The notes under the pieces: model-generated
Database searches by the model: none
Told to the model about the DNA's origin: nothing
The model's input: only the letters and a program-made list of their open reading frames with translations
Assembly: GCF_015706575.1 (NCBI RefSeq)
Contig: NW_024037063.1
Coordinates: forward strand, 16,864,927 to 16,928,926
Reading direction: 5' to 3'
Origin: Patiria miniata
Taxonomy: Eukaryota; Echinodermata; Asteroidea; Valvatida; Asterinidae
Length of the DNA: 64,000 bases
Made by a program: the position numbers and the translations under genes
In this document: one piece after another, positions 11,801-23,370 of the stretch
Position numbering within the stretch: position 1 is the stretch's first letter
Layout: every line of letters starts with the position of its first letter

Positions 11801-14800
11801 CAACATCATAGCTGCTAACTTACATTTTGTCGACTGACTTGTCATTGTTGAGTGTAGTGAACCAATTATCTGTCACATTAGAGCCAGTCAATGTAGTGTC
11901 ATTACTGAAGGCACTAGACTCAGACAGCATGCCGCTGTTGAACATATGAGAGGTATGCTCCCCAGTTATGGCTGACAGGTCAGTGGGCAAGGTGTAGTCC
12001 TCATCATCAGAAAAGTCGCCAAGACTTCTAGTGAAAAAAAGACATACATGTATGTATATTGTTCAAGGGGAACTTTTCTTAGATACTTCAGTTTAAGCTC
12101 AAACTTTAAGTTCTGTACGAGGTGTCCCCAAAAAGTCCCTCTGGAGGGTATACAGAATTCTCGTAATTTATGAGAAAAAAAAAATCAAATTCAATTATAG
12201 AATTGATGAGCCCCAACATGTTTCTTTCTTGTGTGAAGTTTTTGTTGGATTCGGTTCAGTGGTTTTGAAACGAAGACCGTTAATGTAACACCAGTCCATT
12301 TTGCTCCATTCCAAGTTTGACAATACAGGTTGTCCCAGAATAAAATGTCCCTCTCAGGGTTGTAGCAGAATGTTTTAAATATCCAATGTTATTTCCACTT
12401 TTCTTCCAAAATCGTAAGGCATATTTATTGTACTATTTTCTGTAAAATTTCCATCGGATTCGGTTCACTGGGTTTGCAAATAAAAATTATGTAGCACAGT
12501 ACATTGTACTATTTTGCACCATTCAAAGTTTAACATTGAGCTTAAATTGGCTTTTTGATTAAATTACTAAACTAAACAGGAGGAATACTATTGTTGACTT
12601 TTTTCATTGTTTACTGTGGCTAATATGTACATATAATATCTTCTTTACTTATAACAAAGGAGTGTCTCCAACACCTGTTATAACAGTTCAAAGTGACTCA
12701 GGACATTCAGGCAGGGGCGGGCCTGAGAAAACAGAAACACATTGTGTACGCTCTCAATGTATGCATTGTCAAACTTGGAATGGAGCAAAATGGACTGGTG
12801 TTACATTAATAGCCTTTGTTTCAAAACCACCGAACCGAATCCAACAAAAAAATTTCACAAGAAAGAAAATGTTTGGGCTCATCAATTCTATAATTGAATT
12901 TGATTTTTCCCCCTATAAATTATGAGAATTGTGTACACCCTCTACACATTTTTTGGGGGGCACCCTGTATAAGAAATGTAAATCTAAGTTCTTGTAATCT
13001 TGAGTAAGTCATAGATATGTTTGTAGCAACCTTGTTCTTGGAAAAAAAAAGAAGCTAACTGTATATTCTTAAATCCTGAGAAATTGAATTTTGACTACTT
13101 TGATGCTTCACTCATTCACTACAAGGTGTTGATGTCCATGAGATACAGTTTACTTGTCCTAGGCCACATCACAAAGTTTGAACCATTTTCTCTTCATTTC
13201 CTACACTGAGAAGAATATAAAATGATGCTTAAGCACAAATATACCAAGCGGCTAGCGAAGGCATTGGGACTTACCCCAGGGATCTATTGACTGCAGGTGG
13301 CATGATAAATCTGGGAGTGACATGCTTGCATTGGCATGGAGAGGCAGGAGTATAGTCTGCAGGTGGTTTAGTGCCTAGGGCTGCATTCCAACTGCCTTGA
13401 TACTTCAAGATCAGCAGCACAACCCAGTTGGCTGAAAGTAATAAAGGGTTAACATTTATTTTTCAAAGTACTTTTGATTTTGATTGTTTTTTGTATGTGT
13501 GAAATCACTTGACCATGTTAATAATACGTGTACATGTGACATTTTAATTATCCTTAAAGATTGATTCATAAGTGCCTCCAAGTTGAAGCCATCATTATAG
13601 TTTTGTAGTACACAATCAATATATAAAATCCACAATTATTCTCATCGCGCATACATGTACCTGCAATGCTTTTTGCATACAAAGTTGTACCCTGGATCAG
13701 TTTGAATTACCAATATACATGTAAGATGGAATTTTGCGTCGGGGTGATGTAGATCAAATTAGGTTTTTGCCCTTCGCCGACGTATAAACACTGTGTACTC
13801 AGTGTGTTACCTCCCAAGTGGAAGTTGGAAAAACCGATCCCGTTAGCTCGGTGGTCGAGTGGTTAGACATCTGCACTAGAAAGCAGGAGGTCGTGGGTTC
13901 GAGTCCCACCCGAGTGATTTTTCCAACTTTTGCTCAGGAGGAAATTAACACACTGAGCATACAGTGTTTATACGTCGGTGAAGGGCAAAAACCTAATTTG
14001 AAATATACATGTAGTTTGGTACTGAAACAAAAAGTGCCTGTTTCAGCAGGGTTGAGGTGGTGTTAGTGGGTCACATGAATGTGAAGAACATGACCTTACA
14101 TGTACATGTATGCATGGTGAGTGGACAAAATTTATTACACACACATTTGTACTTGAATGCAATGACTTAATTGATAAACACGTTCGATTGGAAATATCTC
14201 AGAAGCTGCGGGCAAACGAATTCATGTCAAAAAAAAATTCAGCTTTTTGACCGTGACCCCATGATGACATTTGACCCCAATTTGGTCATGTGACATATAT
14301 GTTGCTGGGCTACTGATACTTTTGACAAAGTTCGGTTGAAATCGGTCAAAATATGCAGGAGCAGTAGACAATGTCAGTGTTTGTTACTAACAGAGAGACA
14401 TGATGATTTGTTTGAGCTGTTATCTCGCAGCTAAAAAGAAAAAAAAAGAATGATAAAAAAGAAAACAATAAACAGAACAGGAAAAATGGAGTCCACAAAC
14501 TTACCAAGAACCACTCCTGTAATGAGGATGGTCAGGCCAGAGAAGTCCAGGCTGGCTCCGTGCTTGACCTCAGAGATTGCATTGAGTGGGACCAGGAGCA
14601 GCAGGACGATGCGGGAGAAGGTGGGTGTATGCAGGAAGGTCACACAGAGAGAGGCCAGGAGGAAATAGGCACAGTGGGTAACACAGGTAGACAACAGGGT
14701 CAGATTCTCACCTGAACAGAAAACAGTGACACTCATGCATGGGTTTAGAATGCTGTTTAATCTTAGGATATCAATCAACCAGATGTCCAACAGATTTCAA

Positions 14801-17800
14801 ACTAGCATAGAGAAATCAAGATCTTCAGAGCTCTCTTTTGTAGCGAGGATTAACTCTCCTATTATTTAAGCAGTCACAGACAGTCAAAATTCACTTCCAC
14901 TTCCTCTGCTATACTTTTATCAAAGGCTACATTGTAGTCACCAGCAGTCAGATCATATGCCAAGCAAACACTGTGACTAGTCAAACTGGGTCAACAGACA
15001 AGCAGGCAAGTTGTGGTCACAGCTGTTTTATCACTCACCCGGAGTAAAAGCATAGCTGCATCAAGTTACTTAAGCAGGCCAAGGCAGTCAATCTTGCTTT
15101 ACTTGAGCTGGGAATTCTTACGGGTTGAAAACAGTCACTTGATTGATTTTGACTGCGTATGTTTGTATTGGAGGGTAAAAAAAAAAAAAATCCTTAAAGT
15201 AACACAATGATTTAGAATGGAAGCCTTTGCTTACGTTCAAATTTGTCTATTAGAACCCATTATTGGGGTACCACCATGCCCATGCGGGTTTCTTAAATCA
15301 TGAAACAAAGGCAAATGAACATTTTGGAAGCCCCATTGGTCAAAGGAGCATAGAGTCTGTGCATGTACATGTATGACCTGCTGGCAAGCATGTTATCACC
15401 TTGTAATGACTTCTTATTGTTATTAAGGGAATAAATGTGTGCTCGAGAGGTTTTAATCACTCTGTTTAAGACTGCTTAGAGTCTGGGTGCTGATAATTAC
15501 CCGAGCCGGAGGCGAGGGTAATTATCAGCACCCAGACTCTAAGCAGTCTTAAACAGAGTGATAAATACCGACCGCGCACATATTTATTCCCATTCATAAA
15601 TACCTTTCCGGTACAAAAAATCAAGGAATTCGTTCAAAAAAATCCCGATTTTGATCAACAAGTTCACTCCAGCTTTTTGAAACATCCTTCTGGCAAAATA
15701 ATGGAGTGTTCAGCTGGCGAGTAGGATGTAAACAACCCTTTATGGAGATTGACGCGCGCGTAGCACGTTCTGTGCGATGTTGCGCAGAACGCACCTGGTG
15801 CGTTGCGTTTTGAATTTAGAACTATAAAATTCTGACTCGCTGGTAGTGTTGCGCATGCCTACGTGAGGATTGTGAACGTTCAACCAATGAAACGGTAAGA
15901 GGCACTGGATTTTTAGGAGTCCACATTTTATGTGACACTGGAAAAGTGTTTAAGACCAGCTAGCCATGTCTTTATCATCCGTTTAAGACCGGCCACGTGA
16001 CAGGCTCTCGACCAATAGGAATGGCTAAACTGTCTGAGGTATTTATGAATGCCAGATTATAGTCCATATGTACAGAAGTAAATCTTACGATCCTATGTAC
16101 ATACTGTAATACACTTCTACAATCTGCTGATTTGAAGTCATAATTACAACAGAAGTGAGTTGCAATCTGGCTTCAATTAACACTCACCTAAACCACCCAC
16201 AAGGGAGGTTAACCAGCCAAGCCGTTCATCAATCCCAGTTTGCATGTCGTTAACCAGGTTTAGCAGGTAGTTGATAGTATCGTTCATCTTCTTCAGGTTA
16301 TCTATGGTTTCCTTGTAGTACTGGAACGTTTCATCTTGGAAAAACGTCACATGCTGCATGTTTCCATCTGGAAGAAACATTTCAAAACATCAGAGTTTTA
16401 ATCAACAGTTTATTTGACCATTAACAGCAAGGTTCATCACATACACATATTTCTTTTAACATAGTTTGTATTGTGAATTAGAGTCAAACTCCACTGATTT
16501 GAATGTCAGACTTTTGTGCTTGTGGAAGACACCATTCGTCACCCAAGTTCTAATGTATCTGATTGCTTGTCCCTACACTGAAAGAAAAAAAAAGGACAAT
16601 TTGAGGTTAAAATTAATTTTACGAAAAAATGTTGAAAAGCATCAATGTGTATCTCGCAGGAAAGCATAAAGTGGTTTAAACCTTGCTCACCCTGTACTGA
16701 ACAATGTTGAATAAACAACAGCAATAATGTCTTAATTAAGATAGCTTTAACAAACATTTTCCAACAATACAAATGCCAAACATGAAATCCTAGAATTTGT
16801 TGGGTTCCTCAGCATGCATGTCAGGATTTGGCCGACTTTTATGATTCTTCTTAACCATTGACTCTGATTAGTCTAAGACCAATGTCCTTATTGCCTTGTG
16901 ATCTAACCTAATTTATCAAATGCTTCTTTAGCTTTCCGATGGATGCTTGTCAGGTCTTTCTGTAGCTCTTTGTGGTTTTGTCTTATATCCTGATCCTGGT
17001 TCAGTAACTGTTTGGTAGCATTATCTGAAATGAACAAGAAGGAAAAAAACATACTTTTTAGACAAATTTAGGACAAATTATTTTTTCCCCCCGTTTTATG
17101 AAATTTGTCCCATCAAATCCTAGTTGATCACTACCAGGTAAACAACAGGTTAAAAAAAAATCTGTATTACATACATGAATATGAACATCTCTAAGAAAAT
17201 TTCAGTAGCCAAGGCAAGCCAGTTTGACACTTTTGAAACCTCTTTTTCAATAAGGGAATAAATATGTGCTTGGCCGGTTTTAGACACTATGTTTAAGACC
17301 GGTTTGGAGTCTGGACGCTGATAATGACCCTCGCCGAAAAATACTTTTTCTGTCAAACAGTCAATATAAGTCAAAAATTTTAAATTTCCAACAATTTTTT
17401 TCAACAAGTTTATTCTTGTTTTTTTAAACACCCCTCTAGACATGTTATGGTATGTGCCGAGGATTGTGAATGTTCAACCAATAAAAGGGTAAAAGGGACT
17501 GGATTTCATAGGAGTCCGAATTTCATGTGACACTGGAAAAGTGTTTAAGACCAGCCAGCCGGTGTTTTATCAACCATTTAAGACCGGCCATTTGAGGGGC
17601 TCTCGACCAATAGGAATGGGTAAACTGTGTTAGGTATTTATGAACGACAGGTAATGCCATGGAAAATTGTTTCATAGAGGCTCATGAGAAACAAAAATTA
17701 TGTGGAAATACAACCAAAAATTTCACAATCCCATAGGGGTAGAGTTTGAATGTTATACAGTGTTCAGTCTGTTTCTGTATTGAGAAGACTGACACTTTTA

Positions 17801-20800
17801 CTAATCCAATTAGCTTAAACGTGAATCACCTAGTTGTTGTCTGATGTTGTCTGTCATTTGAGCCAGCTCTCTGTGGCCTGCTGCTATCAATGCCTTCTCA
17901 CTGGTCAAGTCCTGCAGATTCCCCTGGATGCTTTGCTGCAGTTCACCCTGGAATGCATGCATACACAATGGCATGTTACAATAGATCTCTCATGATTTAG
18001 AAATGTAGGAGTCGGTTCATACTTCAGTGAAGATCGAAAAATGGTTGTCTCATTTGATCTTTTCTTTAAATAAACTGGCCTGTTGTCAGCTAGGTCTGGG
18101 GTACGAGATGAGACATAACAAAATATATCCACTGATTCAGAGTTTCTCATATGACTTAGTTTTAACAAATTTCTACTCTTTTACAAAAAACTGACAAAGA
18201 ACAAACCTACATTCATTGACATTTCACAGTGGTATTAGGAATCCCCAGCGCCCATACCGCATTTTAACCTGTTATATCAACTCTACTACATTGTGCAACA
18301 ATGCATGGAGTTATACGGTGCAACACAGTGCATCAGGTGTAAAAGTCTGTTGGACCTTGCGGCATTGAGCCATCAACACCAGTGCACAAACGGCCAATTC
18401 TGAAACAATAAGAGCTAGTCCCACTGAACAAATGCCACAGATGTATAATCAATGTTGCAGTCGGTGACCACAGACTCTGAGGTGGTTTTTGGCCTTGAGA
18501 TGTCTGACCAGATAGATCTTGCACATTCAGAACACTGTGATAAGTGTTGTATGTTGATGGTTCAACAGTGTTCCTACTATTCAAAATACCCTATGAATAG
18601 GGTTAAATGAAGAATTCATGGAGTACTACGAGGCTTTCAGTCACTGGTTTCTGTACAAATATATTTCAATCAGCTGACTCAAGTAAACTCCATGGTGGAA
18701 TGGTTGCTAATGCAACCCAAGAAAGCCAGTACGTTTATGAACTTCTCTCACACAGTCTAGGAAAACACTGCATGCTGTAAATGGCAAACCCTTTGGATAC
18801 CTGCGAGTCCTTCATAGCTGCTTGCTTCTGAATTATCTCTTGTTGTCCATCTGACATGATCTGTAATGTGTCTGAGGCAACACTCTGCAGAGCATCCTGC
18901 CCATCCTGCAGCCAGAAAGGAGAGCTTTTCAGATTAAGGCATACACAAGGAATTCTTTCAGGTCAGTAGCTGCAAACATTTTCAACTGTTGAATTTACAA
19001 TGTACATGTAGTTTAAAGTTGAAATTGAAGCACCAAGCAATGTTGGTCAGTAAGGTTAGCACAAACAATTGACAATGTTGACGATGCATGAACTCTTTAA
19101 ACTGCATACTTACACCAAATTGCAGATGAAACTACATGCAGATTTTTATTTGTCCTGTCATTGATTCATGACAATCTAGGTAAAAGCAATCACCACGCAT
19201 GCTTTATTAAATACTTCATAAAACATGCACTGCTATAAATTAAACTCATGCACAATGCCGGTAATTCTACTAGCACTGACTACACTATCACAATGGCTAA
19301 ACCTTACCATTAGGTTTTCCATAACATTCAATTGATCGGCTGCAGTGGCAGCAAGCTGGTTGACAGCGTACCGCGTCTGGCGCTGGAACTGTTGCTGTCG
19401 TACACCGTAGCACACAGAGCGGGAACGGTCACTGATGATGTGATACGTGTTCCACGTTGTGGCATCCATACCTCTGGTGCATTCTGCCAAAGTCTTTGAA
19501 AAGACATGTAATAAACAGTCTCTGAGTGGGCTTAGTATTTCAAACATGTCAAGCAAGTCATTTGGTAAAGTTTGACAGAGCCAGTCTACATGTCTACATG
19601 CTGTGCAAGATTGCAAGACAAGGATTTACTCAAATTGACCCAAACAAGAAAAATAGCAGTAAAAACGAACGTGTACACAATTAAGGGCCTCATATTCACA
19701 TTGATAAAAAAGCACGATTTGAAACCAAGGAAAAGTTGGCAATTTCAAAACTTGTAAATGTTCTCAAATACTCATTTTTTTGGGTGGCTAGATAAGTTTA
19801 GGGGACTGCATCTTCATTGGTATAAAGCTAAGTACATGTACACTGTAGATGGGTGTCCAGTGATGGGAAATATAATTGTATAATATTGGATGGCTTTGAG
19901 GTGGATACAAGAATACATTGCACGAGCTATTGCAATATATTGCATGAGTCGAAGACGAGTGTAATTTTGTCATGGCGAGTGCATTATATTCTTTTATCCC
20001 TTGCTGTCATCTGTTCCTTCTTCATGTTCTTGTCTTGCTGTCGTCTGGGTATGTTGTACAAAAGCATACAATACGCTGATTTATTTTTACTGCTGGAAGC
20101 CTGATATAAATAATAATTTATGATATTGTGAACAGTTTGAAATTTGAAAGGGAGATCTAGAGTTCAAATGTTTATGTAATCATTCACACAAATTGAGTAC
20201 CGGCACATCAAGATACAAGCATACACACTTGTTTGTGCCTATATCTGTCTTTCCCTTTATCCCCTTTACCATATCCTTGGTGCAAGTGAATGTTGGGCGC
20301 CCTTCAGATTGTGACTGACAGTTCAGAAGTGCCACGCCCAATTTGCCTAATTCCTCCTCTGTAATGTCATTGCAAGATGTCTCCAAGTCGGCAATCACCT
20401 AGGGAAAAAAAGACAAACTACACGTATGAAAAAAATGTTATATTAACTTGAGTAAACCAGTTAAGTGGTGTTTCCTTCATACCAATTATGGTAAAAATTG
20501 AACTAGTTGAAGCAAATGCCATGAATGCATGCACACAAAAACCTTGAAATTAATTTTAATATGCAACATGTTCATGTTGTTTATACTACTATTTCTTCCT
20601 TGGTGCGACCAAGCTTGGGTGATGACTTAAAAGCTAGAAAAAAATATTGAATTAACAGTGAGTCAGTGACTGAGAAACATTTCCAATTTTAGGAAATACT
20701 TCGAAAATTTTCTTGACTCTCCATTGACTGTGTACACAACTGCTGAATTGGCGTCAGGGTGCAACATTCTTTCCCCCAAAAAATGACATAAAATACTAGC

Positions 20801-21550
20801 CCCAGTAAACTGGGGCGCTAGAACTCTCTTGGTGATGATGACACCTACGGTAATCCTTACTTTTAGGACACCTCTATTTTGTACGAGTTCTGTTCAAAAC
20901 TGACTTTTGCAGATGACTGTCCAGTACCAAAGTGACTTTTGCAGGCTAAAGAAGTCTTTTTTCTTCAGACAAACTCATGTTAGTTATAATTTTGAAAGCA
21001 CTTTCAAAGAAAATGTGACTTTCCTACCTTTTTTTGCAGTTCGCCATCTTGCTTTTTAAATTTATTTTCTGTTTGTCATCGTCGTCTTTAACCCCTCATA
21101 AATCAAAACCCTGCCCTCTTTCTACAAAATCAAACCTGCTGATATTCAAGAGGTGTCATTGCCAAATGTTCAAATGTGTCAATAAATATCAGAATGTCAC
21201 TTTTGAGTGTCATAGTCAGCTGTTTTGGTGAGTCTTTTAACCTTATATAGGAAAGGGGTCCTAAAAGTAAGGATTACCACACCTACCCTATGATGACACG
21301 TATCCAGTTCAGACAATCCAGCCATATAGTCTTCGCCCGCCTTCAAAAATCTGTGCTCTGCCGACTTCATTTCAAAAGGCGCCCGACGGGAACTTGCCGC
21401 AGAAGAACCCGCCGAAGGGTCCGAAGTCGTCTGCTCATCCGAGATCTCGGGTCGAGGCGAACTCTCTCCGCCAAAAATCCATGAAATAAACGACCCATCA
21501 ACTCCCAAACACAGCACAGGAAGGATCCCAATTACAAAAAGCAATTTCAT
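8848..21550 (-). CDS. bmb: Brambleberry / KAR5-like nuclear fusion membrane protein
   Basis: Twelve minus-strand coding exons: 21550-21287, 20398-20270, 19493-19308, 18905-18801, 17947-17830, 17024-16908, 16367-16188, 14711-14505, 13431-13275, 12027-11824, 10878-10693, 8989-8848. All junctions are GT...AG, every phase agrees, and the total is 664 residues. The protein starts with a signal peptide (MKLLFVIGILPVLCLG). Exon 3 carries the family signature (ECTRGMDATTWNTYHI, VCYGVRQQQFQRQTR). Exons 4-7 encode a Gln/Lys/Glu-rich coiled coil. Exon 8 and the start of exon 9 hold hydrophobic membrane segments. The C terminus has a small Cys/His motif (CNGITKSGQPC then CxxH) and the chain ends RHADN. 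Zebrafish brambleberry and yeast Kar5 act in nuclear envelope fusion; in fish it fuses karyomeres in cleavage embryos. That role is inferred here by homology recognised from memory. Confidence 0.85.
10443..10625. repeat. MITE-like repeat, family A copy 2, in brambleberry intron 11
   Basis: Ends AAGCCGGTTCACACTCAG and, inverted, AAGCCCAGTTCATACTGTAC form imperfect terminal inverted repeats. The internal sequence is shared with 2480-2645. The flanks carry TAA on the left and TTAA on the right, so a 3-bp target of Harbinger type is possible but not proven. Confidence 0.6.
11205..11615. repeat. TTAA-flanked MITE, family B copy 1, in brambleberry intron 10
   Basis: The left end GATATAGTCCATCATTTGT and the right end GCAAATGATGGACTATAGC are inverted repeats, with TTAA outside the right end and a decayed TTAC on the left. 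Other copies lie at 25414-25949, 30466-30949 and 42668-43501. This copy lacks an internal segment of about 130 bases present in copies 2 and 3. The TTAA target resembles piggyBac-type insertion; no transposase is present. Confidence 0.7.
12124..12967. repeat. Fold-back element with about 180-bp inverted arms, intron 9 of brambleberry
   Basis: The left arm (12124 to about 12325) and right arm (about 12755-12967) are inverted copies: for example CCATTTTGCTCCATTCCAAG on the left and CTTGGAATGGAGCAAAATGG on the right. Outer ends are GAGGTGTCCCC and GGGGGGCACCCTG, each next to TA, which suits a Tc1/mariner-like TA target. About 12325-12545 holds a third, more diverged copy of the arm in left-arm orientation (ATCGGATTCGGTTCACTGG). 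There is no coding capacity. Confidence 0.75.
13755..14000. repeat. Hairpin element, about 80-bp arms enclosing a tRNA-like gene
   Basis: The arms read CAAATTAGGTTTTTGCCC on the left and its complement GGGCAAAAACCTAATTTG on the right. Pairing continues inward through the GACGTATAAACACTG words to GTTGGAAAAA/TTTTTCCAAC. The 75 unpaired bases in the centre are a tRNA-like unit (13844-13917). It lies in brambleberry intron 8. I see no clear target duplication. Confidence 0.8.
13844..13917 (+). tRNA. tRNA-like sequence (Ser-AGA-like anticodon loop), probably a repeat unit
   Basis: A box TGGTCGAGTGG and B box GGTTCGAGTCC are both intact, the T stem GTGGG/CCCAC is perfect, and the acceptor pairs six bases (GCTCGG with CCGAGT, including one G-T). 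The anticodon loop contains CTAGAAA as in tRNA-Ser(AGA), but the anticodon stem pairs only as CTGC/GCAG with an 8-base loop and the long variable arm of tRNA-Ser is missing. A TTTTT run, a pol III stop, follows at once and belongs to the hairpin arm. It is therefore more likely a mobile, tRNA-derived pol III unit than a working tRNA. Confidence 0.5.
15424..15590. repeat. Long near-perfect palindrome, arms about 75 bp
   Basis: The left arm GTTTAAGACTGCTTAGAGTC... is mirrored by ...GACTCTAAGCAGTCTTAAAC on the right, and the outer parts GGAATAAATGTGTGC and GCACATATTTATTCC also pair. The loop is GAGCCGGAGGCGAG. It lies in brambleberry intron 7. A related left arm without its mirror occurs at about 17255-17330. 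Confidence 0.85.
15594..16052. repeat. TIR element ending ATTCATAAATACC / GGTATTTATGAAT
   Basis: The ends are short inverted repeats. The right part (GTGACACTGGAAAAGTGTTTAAGACC, here split: GTGACACTGG then AAAAGTGTTT) and the terminal GACCAATAGGAATGG are repeated at about 17455-17645. Its left end abuts the palindrome at 15424-15590, and the two may be one composite element. Confidence 0.6.
17255..17646. repeat. Second copy of the 15.4-16.05 kb element, shorter
   Basis: It begins AGGGAATAAATATGTGCTTG and ends GGTATTTATGAACG. It shares the left-arm block (GTTTAAGACC, GAGTCTGGACGCTGATAATG) and the right-hand block (GACCAATAGGAATGG) with the 15.4-16.05 kb copy but lacks the mirrored arm. It lies in brambleberry intron 5. 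Confidence 0.65.
19911..19991. repeat. Imperfect hairpin with a GAGTCGAAGACGAG loop
   Basis: GAATACATTGCACGAG on the left pairs, with mismatches, with the complement of CGAGTGCATTATATTC on the right. The loop region GAGTCGAAGACGAG, inverted, reads CTCGTCTTCGACTC and matches the loop core of the hairpins at 45.8 and 50.0 kb. It lies in brambleberry intron 2. Confidence 0.55.
20849..21278. mobile_element. hAT-like MITE inserted at the brambleberry exon 1 splice donor
   Basis: Terminal inverted repeats GGTAATCCTTACTTTTAGGA (left) and its complement (right) bound a 430-bp non-coding element. It is flanked by a perfect 8-bp direct repeat, ACACCTAC, at 20841-20848 and 21279-21286. An 8-bp duplication is typical of hAT elements. 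The right-hand copy is exactly intron 1 bases 1-8 (GTAGGTGT on the minus strand) of brambleberry. Confidence 0.85.
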
Positions 21551-22159
21551 GTTTGTGTCAGTCTTGCAAAAGATGATTTTGTCTTGAAAGTTTTCTTCAA
21601 AACAGTCGATATTTTACGACAGTAGCTGCGCTTGTGCGCACCAAGAGTTGAAATATTGCGCCACAGAGTCTGCAATTACTTACGTCTAATTTGATTGGAC
21701 AGCTTTTAATCATTCCGCGTAAAGCTCTTTCTGATTGGTCAAGTTTTACATATAATTTCCGGCCTTTAAAAACTCGTGTCTTACTCCCAACCTCTGTTGT
21801 CGTAAAATAACGGTTATAATGGAGGGGATCAGACTAAAAATGGACAGTATATAAGTAGGCGTACGTGACTCCTGCATGCTAGGGTGCCAGCAGCTGTGCC
21901 AGCACAGTAAAGGATTTTGAATGTAAGTTGACGAAAAAAGTAATAATAGGATAATTTATCATTAGAAGGTTCACACTCAACGAAAATCTTTCGCAGTTAA
22001 ATTCTAGGAAGCATAAACATTTTGTGTTTGACTTTGAACTTTGACAAACTGTGGAAATTTCATGCGGTTTGGAGGTTTTACAGTCACTTTGCGGTTTGCC
22101 CCATGTCACATTGTCAGAACATGCAGAAGGGGTCGGTCAGTATGCCCCAAACCACTTCG

Positions 22160-22325
22160 CCCCATTTCCATTTAAAGGGGCACTGCCACTGCACTGGCCA
22201 CTACATTGTGTAGGTCCTGAAATCCCCGAAAATGTCATGTTTTGGATTGTTTACTTATCCTATTTCAAACATCTGGTTGAAAGGGAACCAACCTAATGTG
22301 TTACCGTTCCCGAGAAAAGACGAAA
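22160..22325 (+). repeat. Dispersed repeat, family C copy 1
   Basis: The order of words AAAGGGGC, ATGTTTTGGAT, GTTTACTTATCCTATTTCAA, TCTGGTTGAAAGG and TTACCGTTCCC recurs in inverse orientation at about 26788-26912. Its ends are not resolved. Confidence 0.65.
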
Positions 22326-23261
22326 AAAAAGCCTGGTTGTTTACATCGGACACGACGGAGTATGAATATGTTTTTCCTGTCGTTTACTCCTAGAACTATG
22401 GTGCTGAACGTTTGATCTGACGATGTGTGACGTGTCTGAAAGTGCTTTGCCATGTTTGCACTATATTGCACTTTTTTGCAGTGTTAATGTTTGTCATGTT
22501 TGTTGAGTTTTAATAAAATTATTTGGCCCATAGGCAATGAATATCTATCAAATGCAGCTAGTGGAAAGTCAATTAGCAGACTGAAAGTTAAAACTTTAGT
22601 TTTTTAGGAAAACAAAAAAAGCTTTTGAAAGTATATTTCGGGCTGGTCCGAAAATTTGGGACTGTAAATATTGTGTATGAGAGTCCCAAAACAAGGTACT
22701 GAAATCATAAAGAAACAAATAAGAAAACGACATTTAAGGTCAGCTAAGGCTATTAACATAATGAGCACCACCCCCAAAACCTCACATGGACGATTGAACC
22801 AAGGCGCTAGATTGGGTCCAACTGATTTGCATAAAAATAGTGGCCGCGTGAGGTCGCTGTTCGCGCTGTATTTTTAATGCACTGCATGCATAGCGCTAGC
22901 GAAGATATCGTTTACCGCGTTACGGCCGGATGAATAACAACTAGCGCCTTGACCAAGGCTAGTGAGTAATTGGCTTGTTTCAAATTTGTACGTTTCAGAG
23001 CACTCCAGATCCCAGTCTGATTTTAGGCCTAACGTTACTAAAACAGAAAAAGTTGTTAAACGTTACATTTTGTAGGCCTGCCTTATTGAGCGTCACTGTA
23101 GCAGTGTGATTTTGTGTAGTGACTGCAGTCATGCATGGAGTCTAATAAAAACGCAATCTCGAATCACCCGGTCGTAGGCCCAATATCACCTGCTTTCAAA
23201 ACGTAGGCCTAAAATCTAGGGCCTACAGTATTACGAAGCTTCATAAAATTCTTGGGCTAAG

Positions 23262-23370
23262 TGGCAATCGGGCGAATTGAAATGGAGCAAATTAGTGGTG
23301 ATGTGGCGATGGCCCAAAGTGGCAAATGGGCAAAGTGACGTGGGCAAACTGGAAATTGGGCGAAGAGACA
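23262..23370. repeat. Imperfect short tandem repeat, GGGC(A/G)AATTG type
   Basis: Words such as GGGCGAATTG, GGCAAATGGG, GGGCAAACTGG and TTGGGCGAA recur every 10-20 bases. It sits in the likely promoter side of the fumarase gene. Confidence 0.5.
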
